A stretch of 64,000 nt of DNA from Megaleporinus macrocephalus. Its lineage: Eukaryota; Chordata; Actinopteri; Characiformes; Anostomidae. Positions 23,985 through 35,400 of the stretch are shown in pieces. The stretch is from assembly GCA_021613375.1 (NCBI GenBank), contig CM038719.1, forward strand, positions 43,549,722 to 43,613,721, in the 5' to 3' direction. The stretch's first letter is position 1. Each line of letters begins with the position of its first letter. The notes below the pieces were generated by a model, which was given only the letters and a program-made list of their open reading frames with translations, had not been told where the DNA came from and made no database searches. Made by a program: the position numbers and the translations under genes.

Positions 23985-24050
23985 ACACTCTCTATACACT
24001 CTCTATACACTCTCTATACACTCTCTATACACTCTCTATACACTCTCTAT
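23985..24050. repeat. 11-bp repeat, six copies
   Basis: Unit acactctctat repeated six times in 66 bp with almost no variation. Confidence 0.95.
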
Positions 24051-24962
24051 AGTAGATAACTGTAGGAGGGAATGTGTGTACGTGTATCTATCTATCTATT
24101 GTACTGTGTTGTTGTTGGTTTGTTGTTGTGTGTTGTTGTTTCTGTGTGTTGTTTCTGTGTGTTGTTTCTGTGTGTTGTTGTGTGTTGTGTTGTTGTTGTG
24201 TTTTTGTTGGTTTGTTGTTGTGTGTTGTTGTGTGTGTTGTTGTTGTGTGTTGTTGTTGGTTTGTTGTTGTGTGTTGTTGTTTCTGTGTGTTGTTGTTGGT
24301 TTGTTGTTGTGTGTTGTTGCTGTGTGTTGTTGTGTGTTGTTGTTTCTGTGTGTTGTTGTGTGTTGTTTCTGTGTGTTGTTGTTGGTTTGTTGTTGTGTGT
24401 TGTTGCTGTGTGTTGTTGTGTGTTGTTGGTGTGTTGTTGTGTGTTGTTGTTGTGTTGTTGCTGTGTGTTGTTGTGTGTTGCTGTGTGTTGTTGTTGGTTT
24501 GTTGTTGCTGTGTGTTGTTGTGTGTGTTGTGTTGTTGTTGTGTTGTTGTTGTGTGTTGTTGTGTGTGTTGTTGTGTGTTGCTGTGTGTTGTTGTGTGTGT
24601 TGTTGTTGTGTTGTTGCTGTGTGTCGTTGTGTGTGTTGTGTTGTTGTTGGTTTGTTGTTGTGTGTTGTGTTGTTGTTGTGTGTTGTTGTTGTGTGTTGTT
24701 GTGTGTTGTTGTTGTTGTTGTTGTTGTGTGTTGTCGTTGTGTGTGTTGTGTTGTTGTTATGTTGTTGTTGGTTTGTTGTTGTGTGTTGTTGTGTGTTGCT
24801 GTGTGTTGTTGTTGTGTGTTGTTGTTGTTGTTGTTGTTGTGTGTTGTCGTTGTGTGTGTTGTTGTTGGTTTGTTGTTGTGTGTTGTTGTTGTGTTGTTGT
24901 TGTTGTTGTGTGTTGTTGTGTGTGTTGTTGTGTTACTGATGTGTTGGTGTGTATGGTTTCAG

Positions 24963-25025
24963 ACGAGCAGGTGGAATTTCCTGTTTGCCTTCCTGGCAGC
25001 TCCTGCTCTTCTTCGGCTGTGTGTT
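24963..25025 (+). pseudogene. partial duplicate of slc2a9 exon, copy 1, with acceptor
   Basis: This copies the first 63 bp of the exon at 27089, preceded by the same intron end (tgttggtgtgtatggtttcag). It ends where exon sequence ctgtgtgtt runs into the surrounding TG/GTT repeat, so the PESPR part and the donor are missing. Compared with the true exon it has CGG instead of CAG (R for Q) near the end and GCA instead of GCG in the alanine run; protein sense is otherwise unchanged. It is probably not an exon because it has no good donor. It is still a possible decoy acceptor, and the reading frame after it stays open for a long way because the repeat lacks stops. Confidence 0.9.
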
Positions 25026-26024
25026 GTTGTTGTGTGTCGTTGTGTGTGTTGTGTTGTTGTTGGTTTGTTGTTGTGTGTTGTTGTGTTGTTGTGTTGTTGT
25101 TGTTGTGTGTTGTTGTTGTTGTGTTGTGTGTTGTTGTTGTTGTGTGTTGTTGTGTGTTGTTGTTTCTGTGTGTTGTTGTTGTTGTTGTTGTTGTGTGTTG
25201 TCGTTGTGTATGTTGTGTTGTTGTTGTGTTGTTGTTGTGTTGTTGTTGTGTTGTTGTTGGTTTGTTGTTGGTTTGTTGTTGTGTGTTGTTGTTGTGTGTG
25301 TTGTGTTGTTGTTGTGTTGTTGTTGGTTTGTTGTTGTGTGTTGTTGTTGGTTTGTTGTTGCTGTGTGTTGTGTTGTTGTGTGTGTTGTTGTTGTGTGTTG
25401 CTGTGTGTTGTTGTGTGTGTTGTTGTGTTGTTGCTGTGTGTCGTTGTGTGTGTTGTGTTGTTGTTGGTTTGTTGTTGTGTGTTGTTGTGTGTTGTGTTGT
25501 TGTTGTGTGTTGTTGTTGTGTGTTGTTGTTGTTGTGTTGTGTGTTGTTGTTGTTGTTGTTGTGTGTGTTGTTGTTGTTGTCGTTGTGTGTTGTCGTTGTG
25601 TGTGTTGTTGTGTTGTTGTTGGTTTGTTGTTGTGTGTTGTTGTTGTTGTTGTCGTTGTGTGTTGTCGTTGTGTGTGTTGTGTTGTTGTTGGTTTGTTGTT
25701 GTGTGTGTTGTTGTGTTGTTGTTGTTGTTGTTGTTGTGTGTTGTCGTTGTGTGTGTTGTGTTGTTGTTGTGTTGTTGTTGGTTTGTTGTTGTTGTGTGTT
25801 GTTGTGTTGTTGTTGTTGTGTGTTGTTGTGTGTTGTGTTGTTGTTGTGTTGTTGTTGTGTGTTGTTGTTTCTGTGTGTTGTTGTTGTTGTTGTTGTGTGT
25901 TGTCGTTGTGTGTGTTGTGTTGTTGTTGGTTTGTTGTTGTGTGTTGTTGTTGTGTTGTTGTTGTTGTTGTTGTGTGTTGTTGTGTGTTGTTGTGTTACTA
26001 ATGTGTTGGTGTGTATGGTTTCAG

Positions 26025-26087
26025 ACGAGCAGGTGGAATTTCCTGTTTGCCTTCCTGGCGGCTCCTGCTCTTCTTCGGCTGTGTGTT
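26025..26087 (+). pseudogene. partial duplicate of slc2a9 exon, copy 2, with acceptor
   Basis: This is a second 63-bp copy of the start of the 27089 exon with an intact tttcag acceptor. It lies 1062 bp after copy 1 and carries the same CGG change (R for Q). Its alanine codons match the true exon. The sequence on both sides is near-identical to that around copies 1 and 3, so the duplicated block includes several hundred bases of GTT/TG repeat. Confidence 0.9.
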
Positions 26088-26685
26088 GTTGTTGTGTGTC
26101 GTTGTGTGTGTTGTGTTGTTGTTGGTTTGTTGTTGTGTGTTGTTGTGTTGTTGTGTTGTTGTTGTTGTGTGTTGTTGTTGTTGTGTTGTGTGTTGTTGTT
26201 GTTGTGTGTGTTGTTGTTGTTGTCGTTGTGTGTTGTCGTTGTGTGTGTTGTGTTGTTGTTGTGTTGTTGTTGGTTTGTTGTTGTGTGTTGTTGTTGTTGT
26301 TGTCGTTGTGTGTTGTCGTTGTGTGTGTTGTGTTGTTGTTGGTTTGTTGTTGGTTTGTTGTTGTGTGTGTTGTTGTTGTTGTTGTTGTGTGTTGTCGTTG
26401 TGTGTGTTGTGTTGTTGTTGTGTTGTTGTTGGTTTGTTGTTGTTGTGTGTTGTTGTGTTGTTGTTGTTGTGTGTTGTTGTGTGTTGTGTTGTTGTTGTGT
26501 TGTTGTTGTGTGTTGTTGTGTGTTGTTGTTTCTGTGTGTTGTTGTTGTTGTTGTTGTGTGTTGTCGTTGTGTGTGTTGTGTTGTTGTTGGTTTGTTGTTG
26601 TGTGTTGTTGTTGTGTTGTTGTTGTTGTTGTTGTGTGTTGTTGTGTGTTGTTGTGTTACTAATGTGTTGGTGTGTATGGTTTCAG

Positions 26686-26748
26686 ACGAGCAGGTGGAAT
26701 TTCCTGTTTGCCTTCCTGGCGGCTCCTGCTCTTCTTCGGCTGTGTGTT
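26686..26748 (+). pseudogene. partial duplicate of slc2a9 exon, copy 3, with acceptor
   Basis: This is a third 63-bp copy with acceptor, 661 bp after copy 2 and 403 bp before the true exon. It has the CGG variant shared by copies 1 and 2. The shrinking spacings (1062, 661, 403) show blocks of unequal length, as expected from repeated unequal exchange or slippage in the GTT array. Confidence 0.9.
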
Positions 26749-27088
26749 GTTGTTGTGTGTCGTTGTGTGTGTTGTGTTGTTGTTGGTTTGTTGTTGTGTG
26801 TTGTTGTGTTGTTGTGTTGTTGTTGTTGTGTGTTGTTGTTGTTGTGTGTTGTTGTTGTTGTGTTGTGTGTTTTGTTGTTTTTGTGTTGTTGTGTGTTGTT
26901 GTTGTTGTGTGTTGTTGTTGTTGTGTGTTGTTGTTGTTGTGTGTTGTTGTTGTTGTGTGTTGTTGTTGTGTGTGTTGTTGTTGTGTGTTGTTGTTGTGTT
27001 GTTGTTGTTGTTGTTGTGTTGTCGTTGTGTTGCTGTTGTGTTGTTGTGTGTTGTTGTGTTACTAATGTGTTGGTGTGTATGGTTTCAG

Positions 27089-27221
27089 ACGAGCAGGTGG
27101 AATTTCCTGTTTGCCTTCCTGGCGGCTCCTGCTCTTCTTCAGCTGTGTGTTCTGCCGTTCCTGCCCGAGAGTCCTCGCTTCCTGCTGATGGAGCGTCAGG
27201 ACGAGGTCCGAGCTGAGAAAG
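27089..27221 (+). CDS. slc2a9: slc2a9-like (GLUT9) internal exon, TM6 end and PESPR loop
   Basis: This exon encodes part of a class II facilitative transporter of the major facilitator superfamily; GLUT9 carries urate and possibly hexoses across the plasma membrane. It begins after a clear acceptor (ggtttcag) and ends before a gtgtgt donor. The 133 bp give 44 codons plus one base, so it starts in phase 0 and ends in phase 1. The translation begins TSRWNFLFAFLAAP, a hydrophobic stretch fitting TM6. It then has PFLPESPRFLLM, which contains the PESPR motif conserved at the end of TM6 in sugar transporters, followed by ERQDEVRAEK at the start of the cytoplasmic loop. The phase-1 end joins exactly to the exon at 53084, giving [10 protein letters not shown] across the junction. 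Class II membership is family knowledge. The choice of GLUT9 over GLUT5 or GLUT11 rests on the downstream exon. The first 63 bp are repeated three times upstream in the GTT array. Confidence 0.9.
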
Positions 27222-27391
27222 GTGTGTTCAGGTACCATCATCATCTTCAGCGTCAGGTTCAGCGAGGGTTCAGTCTCCGTCCACCTCTTTGATGAGTAGA
27301 TGTTTAGCGTGTGGTGTAAATCTGTATGGCGTGTATGAATGTATTCAGGTTTGAAAGCTCGTTTTGTTACTGTGAGGTTAACCAGCAGCTC

Positions 27392-27439
27392 TGGAGGACC
27401 TGGAGGACCTGGAGGACCTGGAGGACCTGGAGGACCTGA
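27392..27439. repeat. 9-bp repeat (tggaggacc), about five copies
   Basis: A perfect short array 170 bp after the donor of the first slc2a9 exon. It reads as repeating Gly-Gly-Pro or Glu-Asp-Leu but lies in the intron. Confidence 0.9.
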
Positions 27440-28335
27440 CTCCTTCCTCGTCCTTCAGTTACCACGTCTGCAGAGACATGAAGGATATTTGAACAAATTT
27501 ATTTTAGGTTGAAGCTCCTCACGCTGAAAGATGATGTCATCAATAAAACTGAGTGTAATGTGTTTCCGGTGTTTGAGCAGATGTTGGGTCTGTCACGGTC
27601 TGGATCTCAGTTAAACTGGGATTCTTGTGGGATGTCTCTGCTGGTGACCGCTGTGACCTCTTCCTGAATCATTCTCTCAGGTCTGATTGATTGATGTGGA
27701 TTATTTTGGTGTTTGTTTGTATGTGGTTTAAGTCGGGAACCGGGGTCCGGAGCGAGGGGTCTACGTCCCCCTGTGTTTGGAGCTGTTTGGCTGATGAGGA
27801 TGAACCTGATGTTGGCGTGTTGTCAGTTTGATGGTGACCCTCGTTTTTCTGATGCTGTTGCTTGTTTACATAAAGTGCTGCTGAAGTTTCTTCATCTTCA
27901 GGTGATTGCTGTCCCGTCCTGTCGTCTCCTCTCTCTCGTCCTCTCAGAGAGGACTTTTATTTTGTTTTTGGGCTGCAGACTGTCTGTCTCAACTTCCTGC
28001 AGGTGGTCTGAAAGTATAAACCAACCAAAACTCAGAGAGGAGCCCTGATGAAGGGCGTCTCCTGCCTTCCACCCTAGGAGGATAACCAGTTTGGAAAATG
28101 GACTGAATGATGGTTTGGTCCAGTTTGGTCCAGTTTGGTCCAGACTGTGGTCAGATGCACCTTCCCTTGTAGCTGTAAAAGAACAGTTACCTGTTGCCCT
28201 GGTTACGTAATCCATGATTAAGTAATGCTGTTGTATTTCATTACAACTCAAACCAGCCAATAAACAAGTTAAACATAAATAAATAAATAACATGCTGTTC
28301 TTAACTAGAACTCTAACTTATGAGCTTTTATGTTG
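27440..28335. other. Intron sequence, no feature recognised
   Basis: Frames at 27713-28048 (+) and 27898-28293 (-) are short and unlike known proteins. A triple ggtttggtccagttt stretch occurs near 28110-28140. Confidence 0.5.
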
Positions 28336-28336
28336 A

Positions 28337-29890
28337 CTGTAGAGGCAGTGTTGAGTGTAGAGGCAGTGTTGAGTGTAGAGGCAGTGTTGAGTATATAGGC
28401 AGTGTTAGTGTAGAGGCAGTATTGACTGTAGAGGCAGCGTTGAGTGTAGAGGCAGTGTTGAGTATATAGGCAGTGTTAGTGTAGAGGCAGTGTAGAGGCA
28501 GTGTTGAGTGTAGAGCAGTGTTAAGTGTAGAGGCAGTGTAGAGGCAGTGTTGAGTGTAGAGCAGTGTGGACTGTAGAGGCAGTGTAGAGGCAGTGTTTAG
28601 TGTAGAGGCAGTGTGGCCTGTAGAGGCAGTGTTGAGTGTAGAGGCAGTGTGGCCTGTAGAGGCAGTGTAGAGGCAGTGTTGAGTGTAGAGGCAGTGTAGA
28701 GGCAGTGTTGAGTGTAGAGGCAGTGTGGCCTGTAGAGGCAGTGTAGAGGCAGTGTTGAGTGTAGAGGCAGTGTAGAGGCAGTGTTGAGTGTAGAGGCAGT
28801 GTAGAGGCAGTGTTGACTGTAGAGGCAATGTAGAGGCAGTGTTTAGTGTAGAGGCAGTGTTGACTGTAGAGGCAGTTAAGAGGCAGTGTTTAGTGGAGAG
28901 GTAGTGTGGCCTGTAGAGGCAGTGTAGAGGCAGTGTTGAGTGTAGAGGCAGTGTAGAGGCAGTGTTGACTGTAGAGGCAGTGTAGAGGCAGTGTTGAGTG
29001 TAGAGGCAGTGTAGAGGCAGTGTTTAGTGTAGAGGCAGTGTAGAGGCAGTGTTTAGTGTAGAGGCAGTGTTTAGTGTAGAGGCAGTGTAGAGGCAGTGTT
29101 TAGTGTAGAGGCAGTGTTGAGTGTAGAGGCAGTGTTTAGTGTAGAGGCAGTGTTTAGTGTAGAGGCAGTGTGGACTGTAGAGGCAGTGTAGAGGCAGTGT
29201 TTAGTGTAGAGCAGTGTGGACTGTAGAGGCAGTGTTTAGTGTAGAGGCAGTGTTGAGTGTAGAGGCAGTGTTTAGTGTAGAGGCAGTGTTGACTGTAGAG
29301 GCAGTGTAGAGGCAGTGTTTAGTGTAGAGGCAGTGTTTATTGTAGAGCAGTGTGGACTGTAGAGGCAGTGTAGAGGCAGTGTTGAATGTAGAGGCAGTGT
29401 AGAGGCAGTGTTGATTGTAGAGGCAGTGTTGAGTGTAGAGCAGTGTGGACTGTAGAGGCAGTGTAGAGGCAGTGTTTAGTGTAGAGGCAGTGTTGACTGT
29501 AGAGGCAGTGTAGAGGCAGTGTTTAGTGTAGAGGTGGTGTGGACTGTAGAGGCACTGTAGAGGCAGTGTTGAGTGTAGAGCAGTGTGGACTGTGGAGGCA
29601 GTGTTTAGTGTAGAGGCAGTGTTGAGTGTAGAGCAGTGTGGACTGTAGAGGCAGTGTAGAGGCAGTGTGGACTGTAGAGGCAGTGTTTAGTGTAGAGGCA
29701 GTGTGGCCTGTAGAGGCAGTGTAGAGGCAGTGTAGAGGCAGTGTTGAGTGTAGAGGCAGTGTGGCCTGTAGAGGCAGTGTAGAGGCAGTGTAGAGGCAGT
29801 GTTGAGTGTAGAGGCAGTGTGGCCTGTAGAGGCAGTGTGGACTGTAGAGGCAGTGTAGAGGCAGTGTTTAGTGTAGAGGGCAAGTGTGGA
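28337..29890. repeat. 18-bp minisatellite (gtagaggcagtgttgagt)
   Basis: About 1.55 kb of units built from tagaggcagtg followed by ttgag, ttgac, tttag, tggcc or tggac, and a short form tagaggcagtg of 11-12 bp. The minus strand reads as repeating LYTQHCLYTAST, an artefact. Confidence 0.97.
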
Positions 29891-30440
29891 CCCTAGTGGC
29901 AGTGTAATGGCGTGTTTAGTGTGTATTTGGGTGATGTTGCTGGTTGATTTTTGGAGGTGGTTATGATTTGTGCATTTGTGTTTGTGCTCTTTGTCTGGGT
30001 GCAGTTGTTGTGTTTTGTTTTGTGCATATGTGTACAGGTTTTGTTGGTTTGGTTGAGGCAGTGTGGCCTGTAGAGGCTGTGTAGAGGCAGTTGTTTCAGT
30101 GTCTATTAAGAATACACTGGTCTAGTCTAGTGGGGCCTGTAGAGGCTAGGTAGAGGCAGGTGTTTTAGTGTAGAGGTGGTGTGGCCTGTAGAGGCACTGT
30201 AGAGGCAGTGTTGGTGTAGTAGGCCAGTGTTTTAGATGTTGAGAGGCGCGTGAAGAGGCAGTGTAGAGTGTAGAGGCAGTTTGTAGAAGGCAAGTGAAAG
30301 AGGCGATGTGTTGAGTTGTAATAGGCCAGTGTAGAGGCTGTTTGTCGATGTGTTTCTGTATGTCGCTGAAGATCTTTGTAGTTGTCAGAGGCAGTGTGGC
30401 CTGTCAGAGGCAGTGTAGAGGCCAGTGTATGAGGCAAGTG
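29891..30440. repeat. Disordered continuation of the 18-bp array
   Basis: Recognisable tagaggcagtg pieces are scattered among extra and missing single bases (gagggcaagtg, taggccagtg, tagaaggcaagtg). This is the first part of a longer stretch that looks error-rich. Confidence 0.7.
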
Positions 30441-31139
30441 TTTAGTGGGGGTTTATATGTGTTTTATGGCCGTGGTTTCAGCATTGATGCAGGGTACGGC
30501 TGTGCAGGTTGGTGGTTAAAGACCCTCGATCATGTGCTCGGGCTCCTGTAGGAGGAGCGTTGCAGGTGTGTTAATTAAATGAGAAGGGGACGGCTATGTT
30601 CTCCCCCCAGCTCGCGGCTCTGGGGGGCTCGTGTGGAGAATGGGAGCGCGGGGCGCCGTTTGATTCTTGCCCTGTTCTCTTCTTCTCCTGACTCGCTCGT
30701 CCCGGAGCGGCCTCTGTTCTCCGTTTGTGCTGGAGAGCTTCCCGTGTCCGGGTCTGCTGTGCGGAGCGATGCGGTGTGTATTGATCTGCGGAGCCGGGCG
30801 AGGGGGCATGTGGTGTGAACTCGGTTCTGGGTCACAGCAGGGTAGGGGTAGGCAGGTGTCGGTACAGCTTTGGTTGGGCGGGACGGGCGCGCTTGCTGCT
30901 GATTGGGGGTGCGGATCTTGAGAGGTGATGTGGTGGTTGTGGAGAGGGGGGCCACATATTTCCCCTTCAAACCACTAGCACTGAGACGTCAAGGGGAAGG
31001 TGCGCCGCGCAGGCGTGAGAAAGGAGACGGGGGAGGCGCCCTGATGGTGTGTGTGGGCTGTGGGTGGTACCGGAGGGTGGGGCCGGGGGTCTGATGAGTG
31101 TTCCATGGGTCGGTTAGGGGTGTGTGGGGAGAGGAGGTA
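30441..31139. other. GC-rich intron segment, no gene recognised
   Basis: Several overlapping frames exist on both strands at 30575-30970, but they are Arg/Pro/Gly-rich and match no family I know. Nearby repeats contain many apparent indels, so true frames here could be disturbed. Confidence 0.4.
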
Positions 31140-32420
31140 CGGCTAGCTGGTAGTTGTTGGTGTGTGGTGTGTGTGGTGTGTCGTGTGTGTGGTGTGTGTG
31201 TGTGTGGTGGGTGTGGGTGTGTGTGCGTGGTGTGTGTGTGTGTGTGTGTATGTGTGTAGGTGTATATGTGTGTAGGTGTATAGGTGTCATATTTTGTTAG
31301 GTGATGTAGGAGTGTGTAGGTAGCTAGGTGGTATCCGCGTCAGTCGGTAGCGCTGTGCTAGGTGTAATAGGTGTCATATGAGTGTAGGTGTGTAGGCGTG
31401 TCGGTGTGTGGTGTCTAGGTGTGTAGGTGTAATATGTGGGTAGGTGTGTCAGGTGTGTAGGTGTGTAGGGTGTTATATGTGTGTAGGTGTATATGTGCTG
31501 TAGGTGTGTTGGTGTGTCGAGTATGTAAGGTGGATAGGTGTGTTTAGGGTGGTGTAGTTGTATAGGTGTATATGTGTGTAGGTGTGTAAGAGTGTAGGCT
31601 GTGTTATAGGTAGTATATGTGTGGGTAGGGAGATGGGTACGGTGAGTGAGGTCTGTGGTTGGATAGGTGTGTCGGTTGTGTAGGTGTATAGTGTGTCTAT
31701 GTGTGTGTAGGAGTGTAGGTGTGGTATGGTATGTAGGTGGATAGGTGGTGTAGGTGTGGTAGTTGTATATCGTCGTATTATGTGTAGTGTTATATGTGTG
31801 GTTAGGGGTATATGTGGAGTCGGTGTGTTCGGTGTGTCAGGTGTGTATGTGGTGGTAGGTGTGTTAGGTGTGTAGGAGTGGTAGGGTGTCTATGTGTATA
31901 GGTGTATAGGTCGTGTAGGTGTGTAGGTTGTAGGTGTATATGTGTGTAGGTGTGGTAGCGTGTATAGGTGTGTAGGTCGTGGTAGGTGTGTCGGGCGTAT
32001 GAGGTGGTGTAGGTGTGTAGGTATGTAGGTGTATCAAGTGTGTAGGTGTGTTAGGTCGTGTAGGTGTATATGTGTGTAGGATTGGAATTGTGTGTAGGTC
32101 GTGTAAGGTGTGTAGGTGTACATATGTGTAGGTGTGTCGGTGAGGTAAGGTGTGTCGGTGGTATCATGTGTTGGATAGGTGTGTAGGTGTGTAGGTCTGT
32201 AGGTTGTTAGGTGTGTGGTGTGTAGGTGTATAGGAGTCCTATGAAGCTGTAGGTGAGTGGTGCTGTAGGTCCGGTGCTCAGGTGTAATATGTGCTGAGCC
32301 GTCAGTGTAGGTGTGTAGGTAGTAGGCTGTATAGGTGGTGTAGAGTGTGTCGGTGTATAGGTTGAATATGTGTGTAATGTGTGTAGGTGGTGTAGGTTTG
32401 TAGGTGCTTGCATGAGTGTG
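31140..32420. repeat. GTGTAGGT-type array, disordered
   Basis: Dominant motif gtgtaggtgtatatgtgtgt in scrambled form with frequent one-base insertions. It opens with a (GT)n tract at 31155-31255. Confidence 0.9.
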
Positions 32421-32439
32421 GTGGAGTAGGTGTCTTTAT

Positions 32440-35400
32440 AATTATATACTTAGTGTATGTAGTACATCTTTGATACTTAGTTCTCATATATACTTTTTTT
32501 ACTTATACTCATATATACTTATACACTATATACGGTATATTACTTATATACTTTATACATATATATACTATACACATATATATTATATACTTATATGCAT
32601 ATATACTTTAACTACTTAAATACTTATACACATATCCTACTATATACTTATGATACTTAGACACTTATACACATAGATATACTTATACTACTGATATACT
32701 TACATACTTATAACACGTATCAATATATACTTACATACTTTATATACTTATACACATAGACACGTATACACTTATATAGCTTATATACGTTATATACTTA
32801 AACACATATATAACTTATATGCACATAATATCACTTACATCACATATATACATAATATACTTTCATATCACTGTATACACCTATAATACTTATACATAAA
32901 CTACTTATATACTTAATACTTATACACTTATATACTTATCACCATCATATATACTTATACACATATATACTTATATACTTATACACATATATACTTTACA
33001 CACATACCTTAGATACTTACATACTATTACACATATATATACCTTATACGACATATAATACTTATAACTTATACACAGTATATACTTATATAACATATAA
33101 ACTTTCATACACACTTCTATACTTATACACTTATAATACTTATCACGTGATACTTATACCACATATATACTCTATACACTTATATAACTTTATATACTTT
33201 ATATACTAATACACATATATACTTATACACTATATATACTTATATAACGTAATACACATATATACTTATATACTTTATAAACGTATACAACATATATACT
33301 TATACACTTAAAGTACTTATACACATATAAACATAATAACTTATACACCTATTTACTTATATACTTAATAAACTTATACACTATTATACATAAGACTTAT
33401 AACACATATATACTTATACACTTATATAACTTATGACACACATATACATTATCTTACCTATATACTGATACACACATATATACCTGATAATACATATACT
33501 TACATGCATATACACTTAGGATACTTTATATACTTATACACATATACACATATATAACTTATACACATAAATACTTATACACATAATATAAACATAGATA
33601 ACTTTTATATACTTACGAGACATATATACTATACAGCTTTATATACTTATACACATAATAACATATATACACTGATACACATATACACTTATACACAGTA
33701 AGACTTTATATACGATATACTTATACATATATATACCTTAATATAATACACATATATACTTAGATACTTATATACTTACACTACAGTATACACATATAGA
33801 CTAATACTGCATATATACTGATAACTTACTGACTATACACATATATAACTAATATAACGTAGATACTTATACACATATATACTTATACGCTATATATACC
33901 CATATACTTATATACTTATAATACTTTATACAACATATATACGTATATACTTATATCCCCTATACACTGATAGACTTATAAACAGATATACTGAGATACT
34001 TATATAACTTATACACATAGATACTTAGATACTTATCATACTATACACGTATATACTTATACACTTATATACTCATATACTTATATACATATATACTTAT
34101 ACGCATATATACTTAGATACTTATATACTTATATACATATACTACTAGTATACACTTATATACTGATGATACTTTATATACTTATATCCACATTACTTAA
34201 ATACTTATATACTCTATACTTATACACTATACTTTGATAACTTATATACTTATACACATATATACTATATATACATATACACTATACACATATATACCTG
34301 TATACTCACATACTTATACACATATATACCTAATACTTATATACGTTATATACAGATAGTTACTTATATACTGACAGACTTATATTACTTATACAGCATA
34401 TATACTATATACTATATATACGCATTAGACTTAAACACATATACTATACTTATATACTAAGACCCATATATACTTATTAACTTATATACTTATACACATA
34501 TATACTTATTATACTTATACACCATATCTACTTATATACACTTAAATCTTACTACATATACACATATTTCTTATAAGCAAAATATACTTATATACTTATA
34601 TACTTTATACACATCTATACTTACTATACTTATACAACATATATACTTTTATAGTACTTATATACTTATTACACATAAATAAACTTATATACTTATATAC
34701 TTATACGCATGATTTACTTAAATACTTGATATACTTATACACATAAGTACACAATACTGTATATACTAATAATATAAATACTAATACACATATACACTTA
34801 TATACTTATGACACATATATACTTATATACTTATATACGAATACACATATCTACTTATATACTTATACATCTATACACATATATACTACATACTTAGATA
34901 CTTATACACATATATACTTATAATACATATAACTAACTTATACACATCTATACATATACACATATATACTTATATACTCATACACATAATCACATATACT
35001 TAAACACTATATACACTTATACTATGACTTATATACTTTAACACATATATCAACTTAATACACATGTATACTTATATACTATACACCTTTATATACTTAT
35101 ACACATATATACTTAGACACATTATATACTTATACGCATATACACTTAGATATCCTTATATACTTACACACATATACTTAATATACTTATACTACTTTAT
35201 ATGAACTTAAACACATATATATACTTATATACGTAAACAAATACTTACATACTATACATCTATATACTTACATACTTAGACTACTTATACACACATATAC
35301 TTATATACTTATATACTTAAATACTAAACACATATTTACTTAAATACTTATATACTTACACATATACTACATATATACTTTATATACTTATAACACATAG

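Larger units (their letters stand above)
24103..27060. repeat. GTT/TGTTGTGT low-complexity array with embedded exon copies
   Basis: About 3 kb of (TGT)n and (TGTG)n mixtures with recurring ggtttgttgttg, tttctgtgtg and tgtcgttgtg variants. It is A-poor on the + strand, so stop codons are almost absent and very long Val/Cys/Leu frames appear in all three + frames; these are not genes. Blocks repeat on a scale of 0.4-1.1 kb together with the exon copies. The array ends about 30 bp before the true slc2a9 exon, inside its acceptor region. Confidence 0.95.

Noticed and set aside
24072..27065. A 997-residue Val/Cys/Leu open frame and its overlapping partners
   Set aside because: The GTT/TG array cannot encode stops because it has almost no A on the + strand. 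All three + frames are open and the composition is that of the repeat.
28328..28828. A 166-residue LYTQHCLYTAST frame on the minus strand
   Set aside because: It is the reverse reading of the 18-bp tagaggcagtg array.
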